Source: JABWBD01 sp040768665 (GTDB taxonomy: Bacteria > Planctomycetota > Planctomycetia > Pirellulales > Thermoguttaceae). From it: a DNA stretch of 64,000 nt. A program made the translations under genes and the position numbers. Positions 1 to 9,381 of the stretch are shown here, piece after piece (position 1 is the first letter of the stretch; every line of letters begins with the position of its first letter). A model generated the notes under the pieces. It was not told the DNA's origin, made no database searches, and saw only the letters and a program-made list of their open reading frames with translations. Location: positions 110,902 through 174,901 of the forward strand of contig JAXGMN010000030.1 of the NCBI GenBank assembly GCA_040768665.1. The letters are read 5' to 3'.

Positions 1-2
1 AA

Positions 3-569
3 ACCGAGTGGCTGGCCGGCCCGCTCGGCGATAAGTACTTCGTCCAGCGGATCGCGTTGGACCTGGCCGGCCAAACCCGCAACGAAATGGCGCGGGATTG
101 GGTCAAGAAGCTCACCAGCGCGATTCGCGAGATCGACCAACGGCACATGATCACCGTCGGAGTGATCCCTTGGGCACAGGTCTTCAAAGGGGCCAAGCCG
201 ATCTTCTATGCGCCGGAGGTGGGCGAGCCGCTCGATTTCGTCAGCGTGCATTTCTATCCGAAGAAAGGCAAGCTGGCAGAGACGCTCGACGCCCTGGCGG
301 TGTACGAAGTGGGCAAACCGCTGGTCATCGAGGAGATCTTTCCTCTTCAGGCTGGGATCGAGGAAACCGCCGCCTTCATCGACGCCTCGCGCAAGCACGT
401 CGACGGCTGGATCAGCTTCTATTGGGGAGCGACCATCGAGGAGAACGAGGCCAAAAAGGACATCGCGGGGGCCATCACGGCGCAGTGGCTGCGATGGTGG
501 CGCGACCATTCGCCCTACGGGGGCAAGACAGCGCCCGAAACCGACAGGACCACGGAGAAGCAACAATGA
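3..569 (+). CDS. Glycoside hydrolase-like protein, C-terminal part (5' end outside window)
   Basis: The reading frame is open from the left edge, so only the last 188 residues are present. They resemble the second half of a cellulase-like (beta/alpha)8 barrel. A stretch reading SVHFYP is followed about 40 residues later by VIEEIFP, where the second glutamate sits at the usual place of the catalytic nucleophile on a late barrel strand. The chain ends in a tryptophan-rich helix (QWLRWWRD) and a charged tail. The stop TGA overlaps the ATG of the next gene by 4 bp, so the two are probably co-transcribed and translationally coupled. The exact GH family cannot be set from this part. Confidence 0.6.
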   Translation, partial: TEWLAGPLGDKYFVQRIALDLAGQTRNEMARDWVKKLTSAIREIDQRHMITVGVIPWAQVFKGAKPIFYAPEVGEPLDFVSVHFYPKKGKLAETLDALAVYEVGKPLVIEEIFPLQAGIEETAAFIDASRKHVDGWISFYWGATIEENEAKKDIAGAITAQWLRWWRDHSPYGGKTAPETDRTTEKQQ

Positions 570-3500
570 GCAATCTCACAAGTGTCGAGTCGACGGTCAC
601 TCTCCTTGCCATTCTGACTGCGGGCACGCTCCAGCTCCGTCCCGCCCAGGCCGACTGGCCTACCTACCGGGGCGACAATCAGCGGAGCGGCATGACCGCC
701 GAGCGGATCGAATTGCCGCTGGTCGAGCATTGGACGCACCGGGCCGAGTTGCCGCCGCAGCCCGCCTGGCCGGAAGGGCCCGCCCGCGTCGACGTCTACC
801 GCAAAGTGCCGCTGGGGCCGACCGTGGTCTTCGACCGTGCACTGCACGTGGTGGCCCACAAGGATCGAATCTATTACGGCTCCTCGGCCGACGACTCGGT
901 CACTTGCCTCGACGCAGCGACGGGCGGGATCGAGTGGACCTTCACGACCGAGGGGCCCGTGCGGCTGGCCCCGGCGGTCGCCGGCGGCAAAGTCTATGCC
1001 GGCTCCGACGACGGCTACGTCTACTGTCTGGACGCCGCCGACGCTCGACTCCTCTGGAAACATCGCGTCGGCCCCCAAGACCGCCGCCTGCCGGGCAACG
1101 GCCGCCTCATATCGCTCTGGCCCGTCCGGTGCGGGCTGGTCGTCGACGCCGGCACGGTCTACGTCTGCGCCGGGCTGTTTCCTTCGCAGGGCGCCTACCT
1201 GTGCGCTGGATGCCGAAACCGGCGAAGAGGTCTGGAAGGAGCAGGTCGACATCTCGGCCCAGGGATACCTTGTCGCATCGCCCCAAAAACTGTTCGTCCC
1301 CACCGGCCGAACCCCGCCACACATCTACCGCCGCTCCGACGGAGAGCAGATCGCTCCGTTTCCCGGCATCGGGCAGCAACGCTCGGGCACTCCCGAAGGC
1401 GGCGGCTGCTTCGCCGTCCTCGTGGGCGACCAACTCTTACACGCTGCCGGTGAGAAAGGCGGCATTCAGATCACCGACGCGCAATCGCGCGAAGCCGTCG
1501 TCACCTCCTTCGGCAGCCGCGTGATCGTCCGTGGCCCGATCGCCTACATCCTCGATTCCGATCGGCTCTGTGCGCTCGACCGGAGCCATTACATCGAGCT
1601 GACCCGCCTCCAGCAGAAGAAAAAAAAGACTCCCGCGGAGGAAAAACAGATCGCCGAACTCGGAGGCGACCGCCGCCAGTGGCTCAAGTGGGAGGTCGCC
1701 TGCACGACTCCTTTCGAGCTGATACTCGCCGGCGACGTCCTTGTGGCCGGAGGCGACGGTCAGGTTGCCGCCTACGATCTCGCCGAGGGAAAACAACACT
1801 GGACCGCTCCGGTTGCCGGCAAAGCCTATTCCCTGGCCGTAAGCGATGGGTGTCTCCTGGTCGGAACCGACCAGGGGGCGATCCACTGCTTCAAGCCCGC
1901 GGCGGCACCACGTCCGGCTAACGTTGTCGCCGCGGATTCGGAGAAGAAGCCTGCGCCGTCGAGGCCCGGCAAGCGAGACCTCCGGTCGCAACGCATCGCG
2001 CAGACGGCTCTCGCGGCGGCCGAGGCTACGAAAGGCTATTGCCTCGTGTTGGGAGCCGGCGCCGGTGAACTGGTGGGCGAAATCGCCCGGCAGTCGCAGT
2101 TCCGCGTGATCGGCGTCGAGCCCGATGCAGCCAAGGCGACCGAAGCGCGAGCACGCCTCCGCAGCGCCGGCTTGTACGGAAACCGCGCCGTCATCCACCA
2201 CGTTTCCCTCGACGCGCTGCCCTACCAGAAGCGGTTCGCCAACCTGATCGTTTGCGACCAGACGACCGACTCGCACGTGGCGCCGACTCCGGCAGCGGAA
2301 GTTCAGCGGCTTCTGCGTCCCAGCGGCGGCGCGGCCGTCGTGGTTCAATCCGCCGACCGGGCCGACGCTCAAGACCTGCAGCGGTGGGCCGCCGACTCGC
2401 TGCCGGGTGTGAAGGTCGAACGGCTCCCGACCGGAGAGCACGTGCTGACCGCCCATCGCGGACCCCTGCCCGGCGCCGGCCAGTGGACCCACTTCCACGC
2501 CGACAGCGGCAACACCGCGTGCAGCCAAGACGCTCTGAATCCCGGCCCGGTCGATATTCAATGGTTCGGCCGGCCCGGTCCCCGCAAGATGGTCGACCGC
2601 CATGAGAAAAACGTCGCCCCGCTCTACTCGGACGGCCGCATGTTCATCTCCGGCGACAACTACCTCGTCGCCGTCGACGCTTACAACGGCACGATCCTCT
2701 GGGAACACGACCTGCCTCAATCGATCCGCCTCGGGGCATTCAAGAATGCAGGCAGCATGGCCGTGGCCGGCGACACTCTCTACGTCGCGGCCGGCGGCGT
2801 CTGCGCGGCGTTCGACGTGGCCACGGGCGAGCGGCGGCACACATTCTCCCTGCCGGTCGCTCCAGCCGGCCAAGACAGCGAGTGGGGCTACGTGGCCGCC
2901 GTCGGCGACACCCTCTTCGGCAGCGCCACCAAGCCGGGGGCGACCTTCCGCATCCAGGACATTCCCACCCAGACCCTGATCTGGCGCGACTTCCAGCCGG
3001 TCGTGACCAGCGACGCTCTGTTCGCCTTCGACTCGCGCACGGGCGCGCCCCGCTGGACCTATCAGCCTGAGTCCGGAGCGATCGCCAATCCGACGATCGC
3101 CGTCGGCGGCGGGCGGGTCTACTGCGTGGAAAGCACCAATCCCGCATCGCGCGACGTGGCCGACGGCCGCGTCCCGCTCGACGTGCTCCTGGGCAAGGGC
3201 GCGAGCCTGGTCGCTCGCGACGCGGCGACCGGCAAGGTCCTCTGGAAACGCCCCGCCGAGCTCGAGGCCCTCCAGCACGTCGTCTTCCTCAGCTATGCCG
3301 ACGAGACCCTCGTCATTACGGGCTCCAAAAACGTGACGGAAGACGGCAAGCCCCTGGTCCGCTACGATCTGTCCGCGTTCGACGCCGCGTCGGGCGAGCG
3401 GCTCTGGAGATCGACCCAGCGTCCCATCCCCGACCACATCCTTCAAGGACCGCACGGCGAGCAGGTGCAGCATTCGGCGATCGTCGGCGACGTGATCTAC

Positions 3501-3800
3501 AACACGGGCTTCGCGCTGAAGCTGCGGACCGGCGAACCGCACGAGGGATGGAAGTGGCAGAAGAGCGACAAGTGCGGCACCCTGTCGGCCGCCGCCCGCT
3601 GCGGCTTCAGCCGCTTCTCGAACCCGATGATGTTCGACTTCCGATCGGGTGAGGCGATGGCGCTGACCAGCGTCACCCGGCCCGGCTGCTGGATCAACAT
3701 CCTTCCGGCTGGCGGCCTGATCCTCATTCCCGAAGCCAGCTCCGGCTGCACGTGTTATTACTCGATCCAAACCTCGCTGGCCCTGGCACCGCGGGAATGA
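566..3800 (+). CDS. PQQ-like beta-propeller / SAM methyltransferase-like / PQQ-like beta-propeller protein, frameshifted near 1202
   Basis: The gene starts at ATG 566 (GGAG upstream, 4-bp overlap with the preceding stop) with a signal peptide ending near RPAQA. Residues about 25-450 are PQQ/pyrrolo-quinoline-type propeller blades (YYGSSADDSVTCLDAATGG, YAGSDDGYVYCLDAAD). Residues about 490-630 carry a Rossmann methyltransferase signature (LVLGAGAGELVGEI, then VIGVEPDA as the acidic SAM-binding strand). From about 640 a second propeller follows, with ALD/AFD blade motifs. Coding runs in frame 2 to about 1201 and continues in frame 3 from about 1203, so about 1078 residues are split by a small indel. 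Restoring one GC dinucleotide gives the expected CALDAETGEEVW blade motif. The role is unknown; the protein is probably exported. Confidence 0.75.
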
Positions 3801-3899
3801 AGGACGAACCGGCGTCTTTCCGCCACCACGAGCATCTCGAAATCGCCGGGGCGTGCTCGCGGCTGAACCGGCCCAAGTGTTCGCCTCGGTTGGCGGTGC

Positions 3900-4116
3900 G
3901 GCTGGATACGGAACGCCGCATTCGCCGAAGCGTTGGTTCAAGGGCGCCGGCGCGGCCCGCAGCTTCTCTCTCGTCTCTGCCGGAAACTCGCAGGCAACTT
4001 GCCACAATTAGCGCACCGTCGTCAAGGTTTTCCACAAGAGCCCCGGCGATCGCCTGCTTGGCAGGATCACACGGGTCATGCGCATAGACCAGGATGTTCG
4101 TATCAACGGCGGTCAT
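3900..4116 (-). pseudogene. VapC-like PIN-domain toxin remnant
   Basis: Starting at ATG 4116 the minus strand encodes MTAVDTNILVYAHD, the first acidic strand of a PIN ribonuclease. After about 36 residues (DDGAL) the frame is lost. Skipping one A near 4009 gives LWQVACEFPAE, a typical second helix of planctomycete PIN toxins. The rest of the domain, including later acidic residues, is not recognisable in any frame. It overlaps the upstream antitoxin by 14 bp, the normal antitoxin-toxin arrangement. The frameshift plus the missing C-terminal half argues for a dead toxin. The left boundary is approximate. Confidence 0.6.
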
Positions 4117-4345
4117 GGAGCTGCTCGCGACTGAAGCGTGGCGCACCGGCCGGGACGGGGTTCTGCCGCATGCGCTCGACGACTCGTTTGCGAATCCGCG
4201 CCCGCTCCTGTGGGTTCGCAACGCTCGGCGGGACGACGATCGGGCCTTGAACGATCAGTTCGACCTGCGAGTTCTCCGGCAATGCGCATCCGGTTTCCGG
4301 GACAAACACCCCGTTGCGGTAGACCGCTCGCAAGACAGCGTTCAT
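4103..4345 (-). CDS. AF2212-like (DUF104) antitoxin, likely partner of the broken PIN toxin
   Basis: This 80-residue protein opens with AVLRAVYRNGVFVPE, close to the DUF104/AF2212-like antitoxin pattern (short beta-barrel, R.IY.NGVF.P, then a leading-strand LPENSQVELIV). It ends with SREQLHDRR, the tail common to antitoxins that sit before PIN toxins. I chose ATG 4345 because the homology starts there; the open frame continues upstream without recognisable protein. The stop lies inside the first codons of the PIN gene. In intact systems such proteins bind the toxin and autoregulate the operon. Here it may be an orphan, since its partner is frameshifted. Confidence 0.6.
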   Translation of the reverse strand: MNAVLRAVYRNGVFVPETGCALPENSQVELIVQGPIVVPPSVANPQERARIRKRVVERMRQNPVPAGAPRFSREQLHDRR

Positions 4346-4837
4346 GCGATTCTCCACCTTGTCTCGAAGTACCTTTATCCATCCTAACAGGTATCTTACA
4401 CCCGCGAGGGCGGCCGCGGAAACTTGCAACACGTCACCAGCCGCCTTTTGCGGCATCGTGTGCTCCGCGCCGTCCTATTCCCGCCGCCCATATTGCTGCC
4501 AACCCTCGTCTTGCCCTCTTCTTGTTGTCCTCGACCACGAACCGCCCCATCCCCCCGCCGGCACAGACTTCGCGGCGAAAAGCTCCTCTCGCTGCCTCCC
4601 CCTGCCGGGCCATTTCGTCCGCTTGGCTGAAAAACCCGATTGACTCATTGCGCCGCATCGACAACAATGAGGCAGGTAAATGGACATGCGAACACATATC
4701 GCCCGGACCGGCAGCAGCCGACTTTGTGGTTTGCCGCTCCGCAGCTCTTTGATGACAATCGGGCATTCACCCCGCCATTTGACGGCCAAGGAGGAATGCA
4801 CCGGACGGCATGTCGAGTATTTGGGGGTGGGTGGACT

Positions 4838-4899
4838 GAACAGGAGTCAACAGAGACAACGGAGCTCTCCCCCTCAGTGGCCTCTGTTCTCTCCTGTTC
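4838..4899. repeat. Imperfect palindrome with GAACAGGAG arms
   Basis: Nine-base arms GAACAGGAG and CTCCTGTTC are perfectly complementary, with a second inner pair (AACAGAG / CTCTGTT) nested inside. The structure could fold as a hairpin of about 60 nt. It has no obvious T-run, so it is not a good terminator. I believe similar GAACAGGAG...CAACAGAG sequences are dispersed in other planctomycete genomes, but only one copy is seen here. Confidence 0.5.
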
Positions 4900-4987
4900 C
4901 AAAAACTGGCTCCCGTTCCCAACGTTCAAACGAGGAAGTTATTCCTGAGTCGTTCCATAGACAGCGGCCTTGCCGCCCGGAATCGCA

Positions 4988-5035
4988 TGGCCACCAAACA
5001 CCCTCGAATTGGAGAAATCGAAGACTTGGTGGCCA
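4988..5035. repeat. Hairpin element A (10-bp stem, 28-nt loop)
   Basis: TGGCCACCAA at 4988-4997 pairs perfectly with TTGGTGGCCA at 5026-5035. The 28-nt loop carries an internal CTC/GAG pairing and ends in GAGAAATCGAAGAC. The neighbouring element at 5101-5150 has a different stem but the same loop length and nearly the same 3' loop sequence, so the two are copies of one family. Confidence 0.7.
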
Positions 5036-5100
5036 CACACGCGACTCACCCGCGAAGGCTCGTTCCCTCCATCCCTGTTCACTTTCCCACCCAAAAGCGC

Positions 5101-5150
5101 GTGGTGCCCAAAATGCCTCCGTTCTGAGAAATCGCCGACTTGGGCACCAC
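5101..5150. repeat. Hairpin element B (11-bp stem, 28-nt loop)
   Basis: GTGGTGCCCAA at 5101-5111 pairs perfectly with TTGGGCACCAC at 5140-5150. The 28-nt loop ends in GAGAAATCGCCGAC and shares the CTC...GAG inner pair with element A. The stem sequence differs from element A, but both arms change together, which preserves pairing. Confidence 0.7.
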
Positions 5151-5221
5151 AACCGGCGGCAATCGCCATCGGGTCCCGGAGCCCGGATTACACCTTAGAC
5201 CTGGATTTGAGGAGTCATATT

Positions 5222-7327
5222 ATGCGTCTACGTGTGCACGGGCTCGCCTCACTACTCCTACTGCTGCACGCATGGAGCGCCGCCTTGGCGGCCGGCGCCG
5301 CGGCAACGACGATCTGGACGACAGGCGACCGGCTGATGCCGGCCTGGGGGTTCTTCCGAAACGGTGCGACCTACGGCGGCACGAAGCCGCTCGGCGAAGG
5401 CTCGGCCTGGACCTGCGGCGGCGGTACACACAAGCTCACGTGGGTCGCCGATTTTCCCGCCGTCGGCGAGTACCAGGTGTGGGTGCGGAAATATGGCGGT
5501 TATGGATCGGTTGAGGTCACGGTCGACGACCGGCCCGTGGCGGGCGGACGCGGCGGGCCCGGCGGTGGGCGATATGTCTGGCGCCACGCCGGCGCGATCC
5601 AGGTCACCCGGGGACGGCATCACGTCGACCTGATCGTGAGCAACGGCATGCTCGATGCCGTGCTGATGTCGCTCGACGAGTCTTTCCATCCCGCCGACGA
5701 CGATCTGCCTCCGCCCGTGGAGAACCCCGACCTCCGCGACGCCCGCACATATCGGGACGACTCGCACCTGGCAAAGTCCGCCGGCCCGAAACAGTTCGTC
5801 TGCGCGCGTGTGACACCCTATGCGGAAATCCGGTACGATTGGCTGCCCGGCGAGGATTGTCTCACCGAGTCCGTGCACTTGTGGGGATCGCCGACGCAGT
5901 ACGCGGTTGGGACGTTTGCGGTGCGAGCACTCGAGGCCCTGGCGGAATTCCGCGTCGAGCTCGACGCCATTTGCGGCCCGGGTGGAGCGAGGATCGAGAG
6001 CGGCGACGTCGATCTCCGCGTCGTGCACCAGCGCAGCCGCGGAATGACCATGCCGGCCACGCGCCGCTACGTGGACGAGTTTCCCGACCTGCTCCTGCGC
6101 GACGCCCGGACCGAACTGCCGCCCAAGGGCAACCAGGGTGGATTCGGCGGCTCGCGGTGTGTCGTGGACCTTCCCGCCCATGAAAGTCGCCAGTTCTGGG
6201 TGACCGTTCCTATTCCCGAAAAGACGGCGCCGGGCGTCTACCGCGGGCGGCTGCGGATCACGGCCGCCGGCCTGGCTGCCCCGGTACACCTTCCCGTCGA
6301 GTTGGAAGTTCTGGACCTGGAGCTGAAACCTGTCGAAGGGTACTACTCGATCTACTATCCGTCACAGCCGGTGAAACCCGAGCGGCCCAATTTCGTCCGT
6401 CGCGAGCGCTATCTTGCCGAACTGCGGGACCAGGTCCGGCACGGTCTGAACAGCACGACGCTTTACGGGGGATTCGACTCGCTTGCCTATGCGGCCGAGG
6501 CGGGCATGACCAGGGCGCCGTGCCTGATGCATTGGCCGCCGGGCAATGCGAACAAGCAGATCGCTGAGGCAAAGGAGCTCGGCTTCGACGGCCTTCTCTA
6601 CTACGGCGTCGACGAACCGCGAAGTGCGGAGCAAATCCAGCGCTGCCTGAAGGAGGCCAGGCGAAGGCTTGACCGCGGCCTGCCGATGTTTACGGCGATC
6701 AACAGCACCGAGGCGCAGGCCGTGCTTCGCGACTATGTCACCCACCCCGTCTACAACCTTAAGGTCTTCGACACTCCCGGGAACGATCAGGTGCAATATG
6801 TTTTGGAAAAAGGCTTCCATCCGGTCTCCTACTGGACGACCGCTCCACCTTTCCCGCTGTACTACCGGGTGATGGCCGGCCTGTACAACACGGCTTGCGG
6901 CTACCTGGGAACAGCGCCGTGGGCGTACCAGGACTATCCGGACGCGCGGCTCTACAGCGAGCCCTGCCATGCCGTTGCCTATCCCGACGAGCTCGGCAAC
7001 CCCATCCCGACGCTCCGCTGGGAAGCATTCCGCGACGGTGTGGACGACGTCCGCTACCTGCAGGCGCTGGATCGGGCCATTGCGGCCGCCGAACGCTGCC
7101 TCGCCGGGCCGGATGCACCGCCCGGGCTCAAGGCGGCGCTGGAACACGCGAAGAACGTTCGCCGGGAGCGGTTCGAATCGATCGACGGCCGATGGTTCCG
7201 CTACCTGTTCGGCCTGCAGCCGGGCGACCTCGCGGCCGTGCGGCGCGCGTTGGCCGAAGCGACGGTGGAACTCACGATTGCGGCGGGCCGGAGTGAACCG
7301 GACTCGGCAGATCGGCGGGAGCGGTAG
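5222..7327 (+). CDS. Secreted DUF4091-domain glycoside hydrolase-like protein
   Basis: A 701-residue protein with a signal peptide (LASLLLLLHAWSAALAAG) followed by a beta-sandwich region (VWVRKYGGYGSVEVTVDDRPVAGG, a carbohydrate-binding-like fold; about 35-160). The second half looks like a TIM-barrel glycosidase, with YYGVDEPRS near residue 460 as the likely catalytic segment. It ends in the DUF4091 signature around residues 590-680 (TLRWEAFRDGVDDVRYLQAL). I chose ATG 5222 for its GAGGAG ribosome-binding site at good spacing and the signal peptide right after it. DUF4091 proteins are often found near polysaccharide-degrading genes, and the next gene is also lyase-like. The substrate is unknown. 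Confidence 0.75.
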   Translation: MRLRVHGLASLLLLLHAWSAALAAGAAATTIWTTGDRLMPAWGFFRNGATYGGTKPLGEGSAWTCGGGTHKLTWVADFPAVGEYQVWVRKYGGYGSVEVTVDDRPVAGGRGGPGGGRYVWRHAGAIQVTRGRHHVDLIVSNGMLDAVLMSLDESFHPADDDLPPPVENPDLRDARTYRDDSHLAKSAGPKQFVCARVTPYAEIRYDWLPGEDCLTESVHLWGSPTQYAVGTFAVRALEALAEFRVELDAICGPGGARIESGDVDLRVVHQRSRGMTMPATRRYVDEFPDLLLRDARTELPPKGNQGGFGGSRCVVDLPAHESRQFWVTVPIPEKTAPGVYRGRLRITAAGLAAPVHLPVELEVLDLELKPVEGYYSIYYPSQPVKPERPNFVRRERYLAELRDQVRHGLNSTTLYGGFDSLAYAAEAGMTRAPCLMHWPPGNANKQIAEAKELGFDGLLYYGVDEPRSAEQIQRCLKEARRRLDRGLPMFTAINSTEAQAVLRDYVTHPVYNLKVFDTPGNDQVQYVLEKGFHPVSYWTTAPPFPLYYRVMAGLYNTACGYLGTAPWAYQDYPDARLYSEPCHAVAYPDELGNPIPTLRWEAFRDGVDDVRYLQALDRAIAAAERCLAGPDAPPGLKAALEHAKNVRRERFESIDGRWFRYLFGLQPGDLAAVRRALAEATVELTIAAGRSEPDSADRRER

Positions 7328-7423
7328 GAATGACTCATGGACAACTTCCCCATTTGACGCTCGATGAACGACGCACCCGATGGCATATTGACTGCTCTGC
7401 AACCGGTGGTAGATTGACTTGAC

Positions 7424-7458
7424 GACAGGCACAAGAAGTTGCGGTGCCTGTCTCCTTT
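7424..7458 (+). terminator. Hairpin with T-run after the DUF4091 gene
   Basis: GACAGGCAC (7424-7432) pairs with GTGCCTGTC (7444-7452) over an 11-nt loop and is followed by TCCTTTTT, so it can act as a rho-independent terminator. The right half (TTGCGGTGCCTGTC plus a T-run) recurs at 23214-23237 without the left arm, which suggests it belongs to a dispersed repeat family. Confidence 0.5.
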
Positions 7459-7528
7459 TTCACCAGGCTCACAATAGCCCCGAGTGAACCCCACTTTACA
7501 GCCGCCTCTCCAAGAACGGATTTCACCG

Positions 7529-9247
7529 ATGCGCACCCTGCTGCTCCCTCTGCTCCTTCTCGCACCGATGCTCCCCGCCGCCCGCGGCGAAGATCTCGTC
7601 TACAAGGATAGGAGCATCCGCGAACTGGCCGACGAAGTCCCGAAAATCCTCCAGGACTTCGATTCCAAGACAGGGCATTTCGGCAGCGGAATCTGGATCT
7701 GCACCGACCAGAACCGGATGTACCCGCTGGCCGTCGCCTACGCAACGAACCATTCCCAGAACCCGTGGTACAAGAGCGAGAAACTCCTCGACGTCATCAC
7801 CGCCGCGGGCGACGCCCTGATCGAAGACGCCGACGACCGCGGCATGTGGGTCTTTCGCAAGAAAGACGGCAGCACCTGGGGCGACATCTGGATGCCCTGG
7901 ACCTATTCGCGGTGGATCCGCGCGTTCGCACGGATCCGCGACGACATGCCCGCCGATCGCCGCAAAGCCTGGGAAGACGCCCTCACACTCGGCTTCGCAG
8001 GGATCAGCAAGTCCTGCCTCGGCCATGTGCACAACATCCCCACGCACCACGCAATGGGCCTGTACATCGCGGGCCAAACACTCGGCCGGCCCGAGTGGTG
8101 CCGCCAGGCTGCCGATTTCATGCAGAAGGTCGTCGGCACACAAGCCGAAGGCGGCTACTGGTCCGAAGGAATCGGGCCGGTGGTGGCCTACGACTTCGTC
8201 TATGTCGACGCCATCGGCACTTACTACGCGGTCTCGGGCGACCAGCGGGTCCTGCCGGCCCTCGAAAAAGCCGCCCGGTTCCATCGCTGTTTCACCTATC
8301 CCAACGGCCACAATGTCGAAACGGTCGACCAGCGCAATCCGTATCACGCCCACGTCGCCCTGGGCAACGTCGGATTCACGTTCACGGCACCCGGTCGCGC
8401 CTATCTCAACAGTCAGTGGTCCTGCCACAAAGGGGCGCTCGAAGCCGACCTGCTGGCTTCCCTGATCCTCTACGGTGAGGAAGGCCCCATCGCCGAGAGC
8501 CCCGGCGACGACGCCTTCGTGCTCCGCGAAGGCGGCAGCGATCGCGCCGCCGTGATCCGCAGCGGTCCCTGGTTCGTCTGCCTGTCGGCCTATACGGCGC
8601 CCATTTCCAAGTCGCGTTGGATCCAGGATCGCCAGAACTTCGTTGGCATCTACCACGAGAAGACCGGCCTGATCCTTGGCGGAGGCAATACCAAGCTCCA
8701 GCCGGCCTGGAGCAACTTCACCGTCGGCGACCCGTCGCTGTTGAAGCACACCCCCGGCGACGAAAACCCGGACTTCACTCCCAAAGGCCATCTGGTCCAC
8801 GTTCCGTCGCAAGCGAAGCTCACCGCGCACCCGGAGCCCAAGCTGGAGCTGGTCTACGGATCGGAAACCTGTTGCGTCGAGGTGCGAATTGCGAACGACC
8901 GAAACCTCGAGTACCGCATCGAGTCCACGGCGAAGTCGGCCGGCCCGGTCGCTGCGCATCTCACGGTTATCCCGCGTCTCGGACAGCCCTTAGAAACGGC
9001 ATCCGGCACGAAGATCGTTCTCGGCAAGGATTCGCTGGAACTGGCGCCCCGGCAAATCGGCGGCTGGATGACGCACGGCGGCGTTCGCTTCCATCTACCC
9101 GACGATGCCACGATCCACTGGCCGGCCCTGCCGCACAACCCGTACCGCAAGGACGGACGTGCAAGCGCAGAAGAAGGACGGATCGAGATCCGCATCCCCC
9201 TCGACGCCGCCCAGAACAGCCGGCAGGTAACGATGGAAATCCTCTAA
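7529..9247 (+). CDS. Secreted heparinase/alginate-lyase-like protein
   Basis: A 572-residue protein with a short signal peptide (LLLPLLLLAPMLPAARG). Residues about 30-320 are helical with many aromatic residues (WICTDQNRMYPL, WMPWTYSRWIRAF, NIPTHHAMGLYIAG, YWSEGIGPVVAYDF), as in the (alpha/alpha)n toroid of polysaccharide lyases. Residues about 330-570 are mostly beta-strand, as in the C-terminal sandwich of heparinase II/III-like enzymes. The His-His in NIPTHHAMG and the Tyr residues are candidate catalytic groups. I used ATG 7529 rather than the upstream start at 7484 because the signal peptide begins there. It follows the DUF4091 gene after a likely terminator, so it probably has its own promoter. 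Confidence 0.6.
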   Translation: MRTLLLPLLLLAPMLPAARGEDLVYKDRSIRELADEVPKILQDFDSKTGHFGSGIWICTDQNRMYPLAVAYATNHSQNPWYKSEKLLDVITAAGDALIEDADDRGMWVFRKKDGSTWGDIWMPWTYSRWIRAFARIRDDMPADRRKAWEDALTLGFAGISKSCLGHVHNIPTHHAMGLYIAGQTLGRPEWCRQAADFMQKVVGTQAEGGYWSEGIGPVVAYDFVYVDAIGTYYAVSGDQRVLPALEKAARFHRCFTYPNGHNVETVDQRNPYHAHVALGNVGFTFTAPGRAYLNSQWSCHKGALEADLLASLILYGEEGPIAESPGDDAFVLREGGSDRAAVIRSGPWFVCLSAYTAPISKSRWIQDRQNFVGIYHEKTGLILGGGNTKLQPAWSNFTVGDPSLLKHTPGDENPDFTPKGHLVHVPSQAKLTAHPEPKLELVYGSETCCVEVRIANDRNLEYRIESTAKSAGPVAAHLTVIPRLGQPLETASGTKIVLGKDSLELAPRQIGGWMTHGGVRFHLPDDATIHWPALPHNPYRKDGRASAEEGRIEIRIPLDAAQNSRQVTMEIL

Positions 9248-9250
9248 GGC

Positions 9251-9350
9251 GTGTAACAGATGATTGCATCCCCTCACGATTGCCATCAGCCCGACTGCTT
9301 CGGAGCAGCCGGGCTGATATGCGGGTATATCCTTATCTGCTGCTCGCCTA
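9251..9350. repeat. Dispersed palindromic repeat, family 2, copy 1
   Basis: About 100 bp lie between the lyase-like and aldo/keto reductase genes. They align end to end with 26785-26885: both have GCATCCCCTCACGATTGCC, a central hairpin based on ATCAGCCCG / CGGGCTGAT, and a right end TGCTCGCC or CGCTCGCC. This copy adds an inner CTGCT-TCGG-AGCAG hairpin. The ends CAGATGA and TTATCTG are partly complementary. Confidence 0.7.
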
Positions 9351-9381
9351 AACGAAAGAAAGCAAGACAGGAGCTGCTCCC

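Larger units (their letters stand above)
4346..5221. other. Intergenic region rich in palindromes, no convincing gene
   Basis: About 875 bp separate the antitoxin from the DUF4091 gene. The open frames here have no recognisable protein content. It holds one long imperfect palindrome (4838-4899) and two adjacent hairpins (4988-5035 and 5101-5150), listed separately. A Shine-Dalgarno GAGGAG lies just upstream of the ATG at 5222. No tRNA or known riboswitch was recognised. Confidence 0.6.

Noticed and set aside
1437..4007. Long minus-strand open frame opposite the PQQ gene
   Set aside because: Composition is of an antisense frame without domain motifs; only its first residues belong to the shifted PIN relic.
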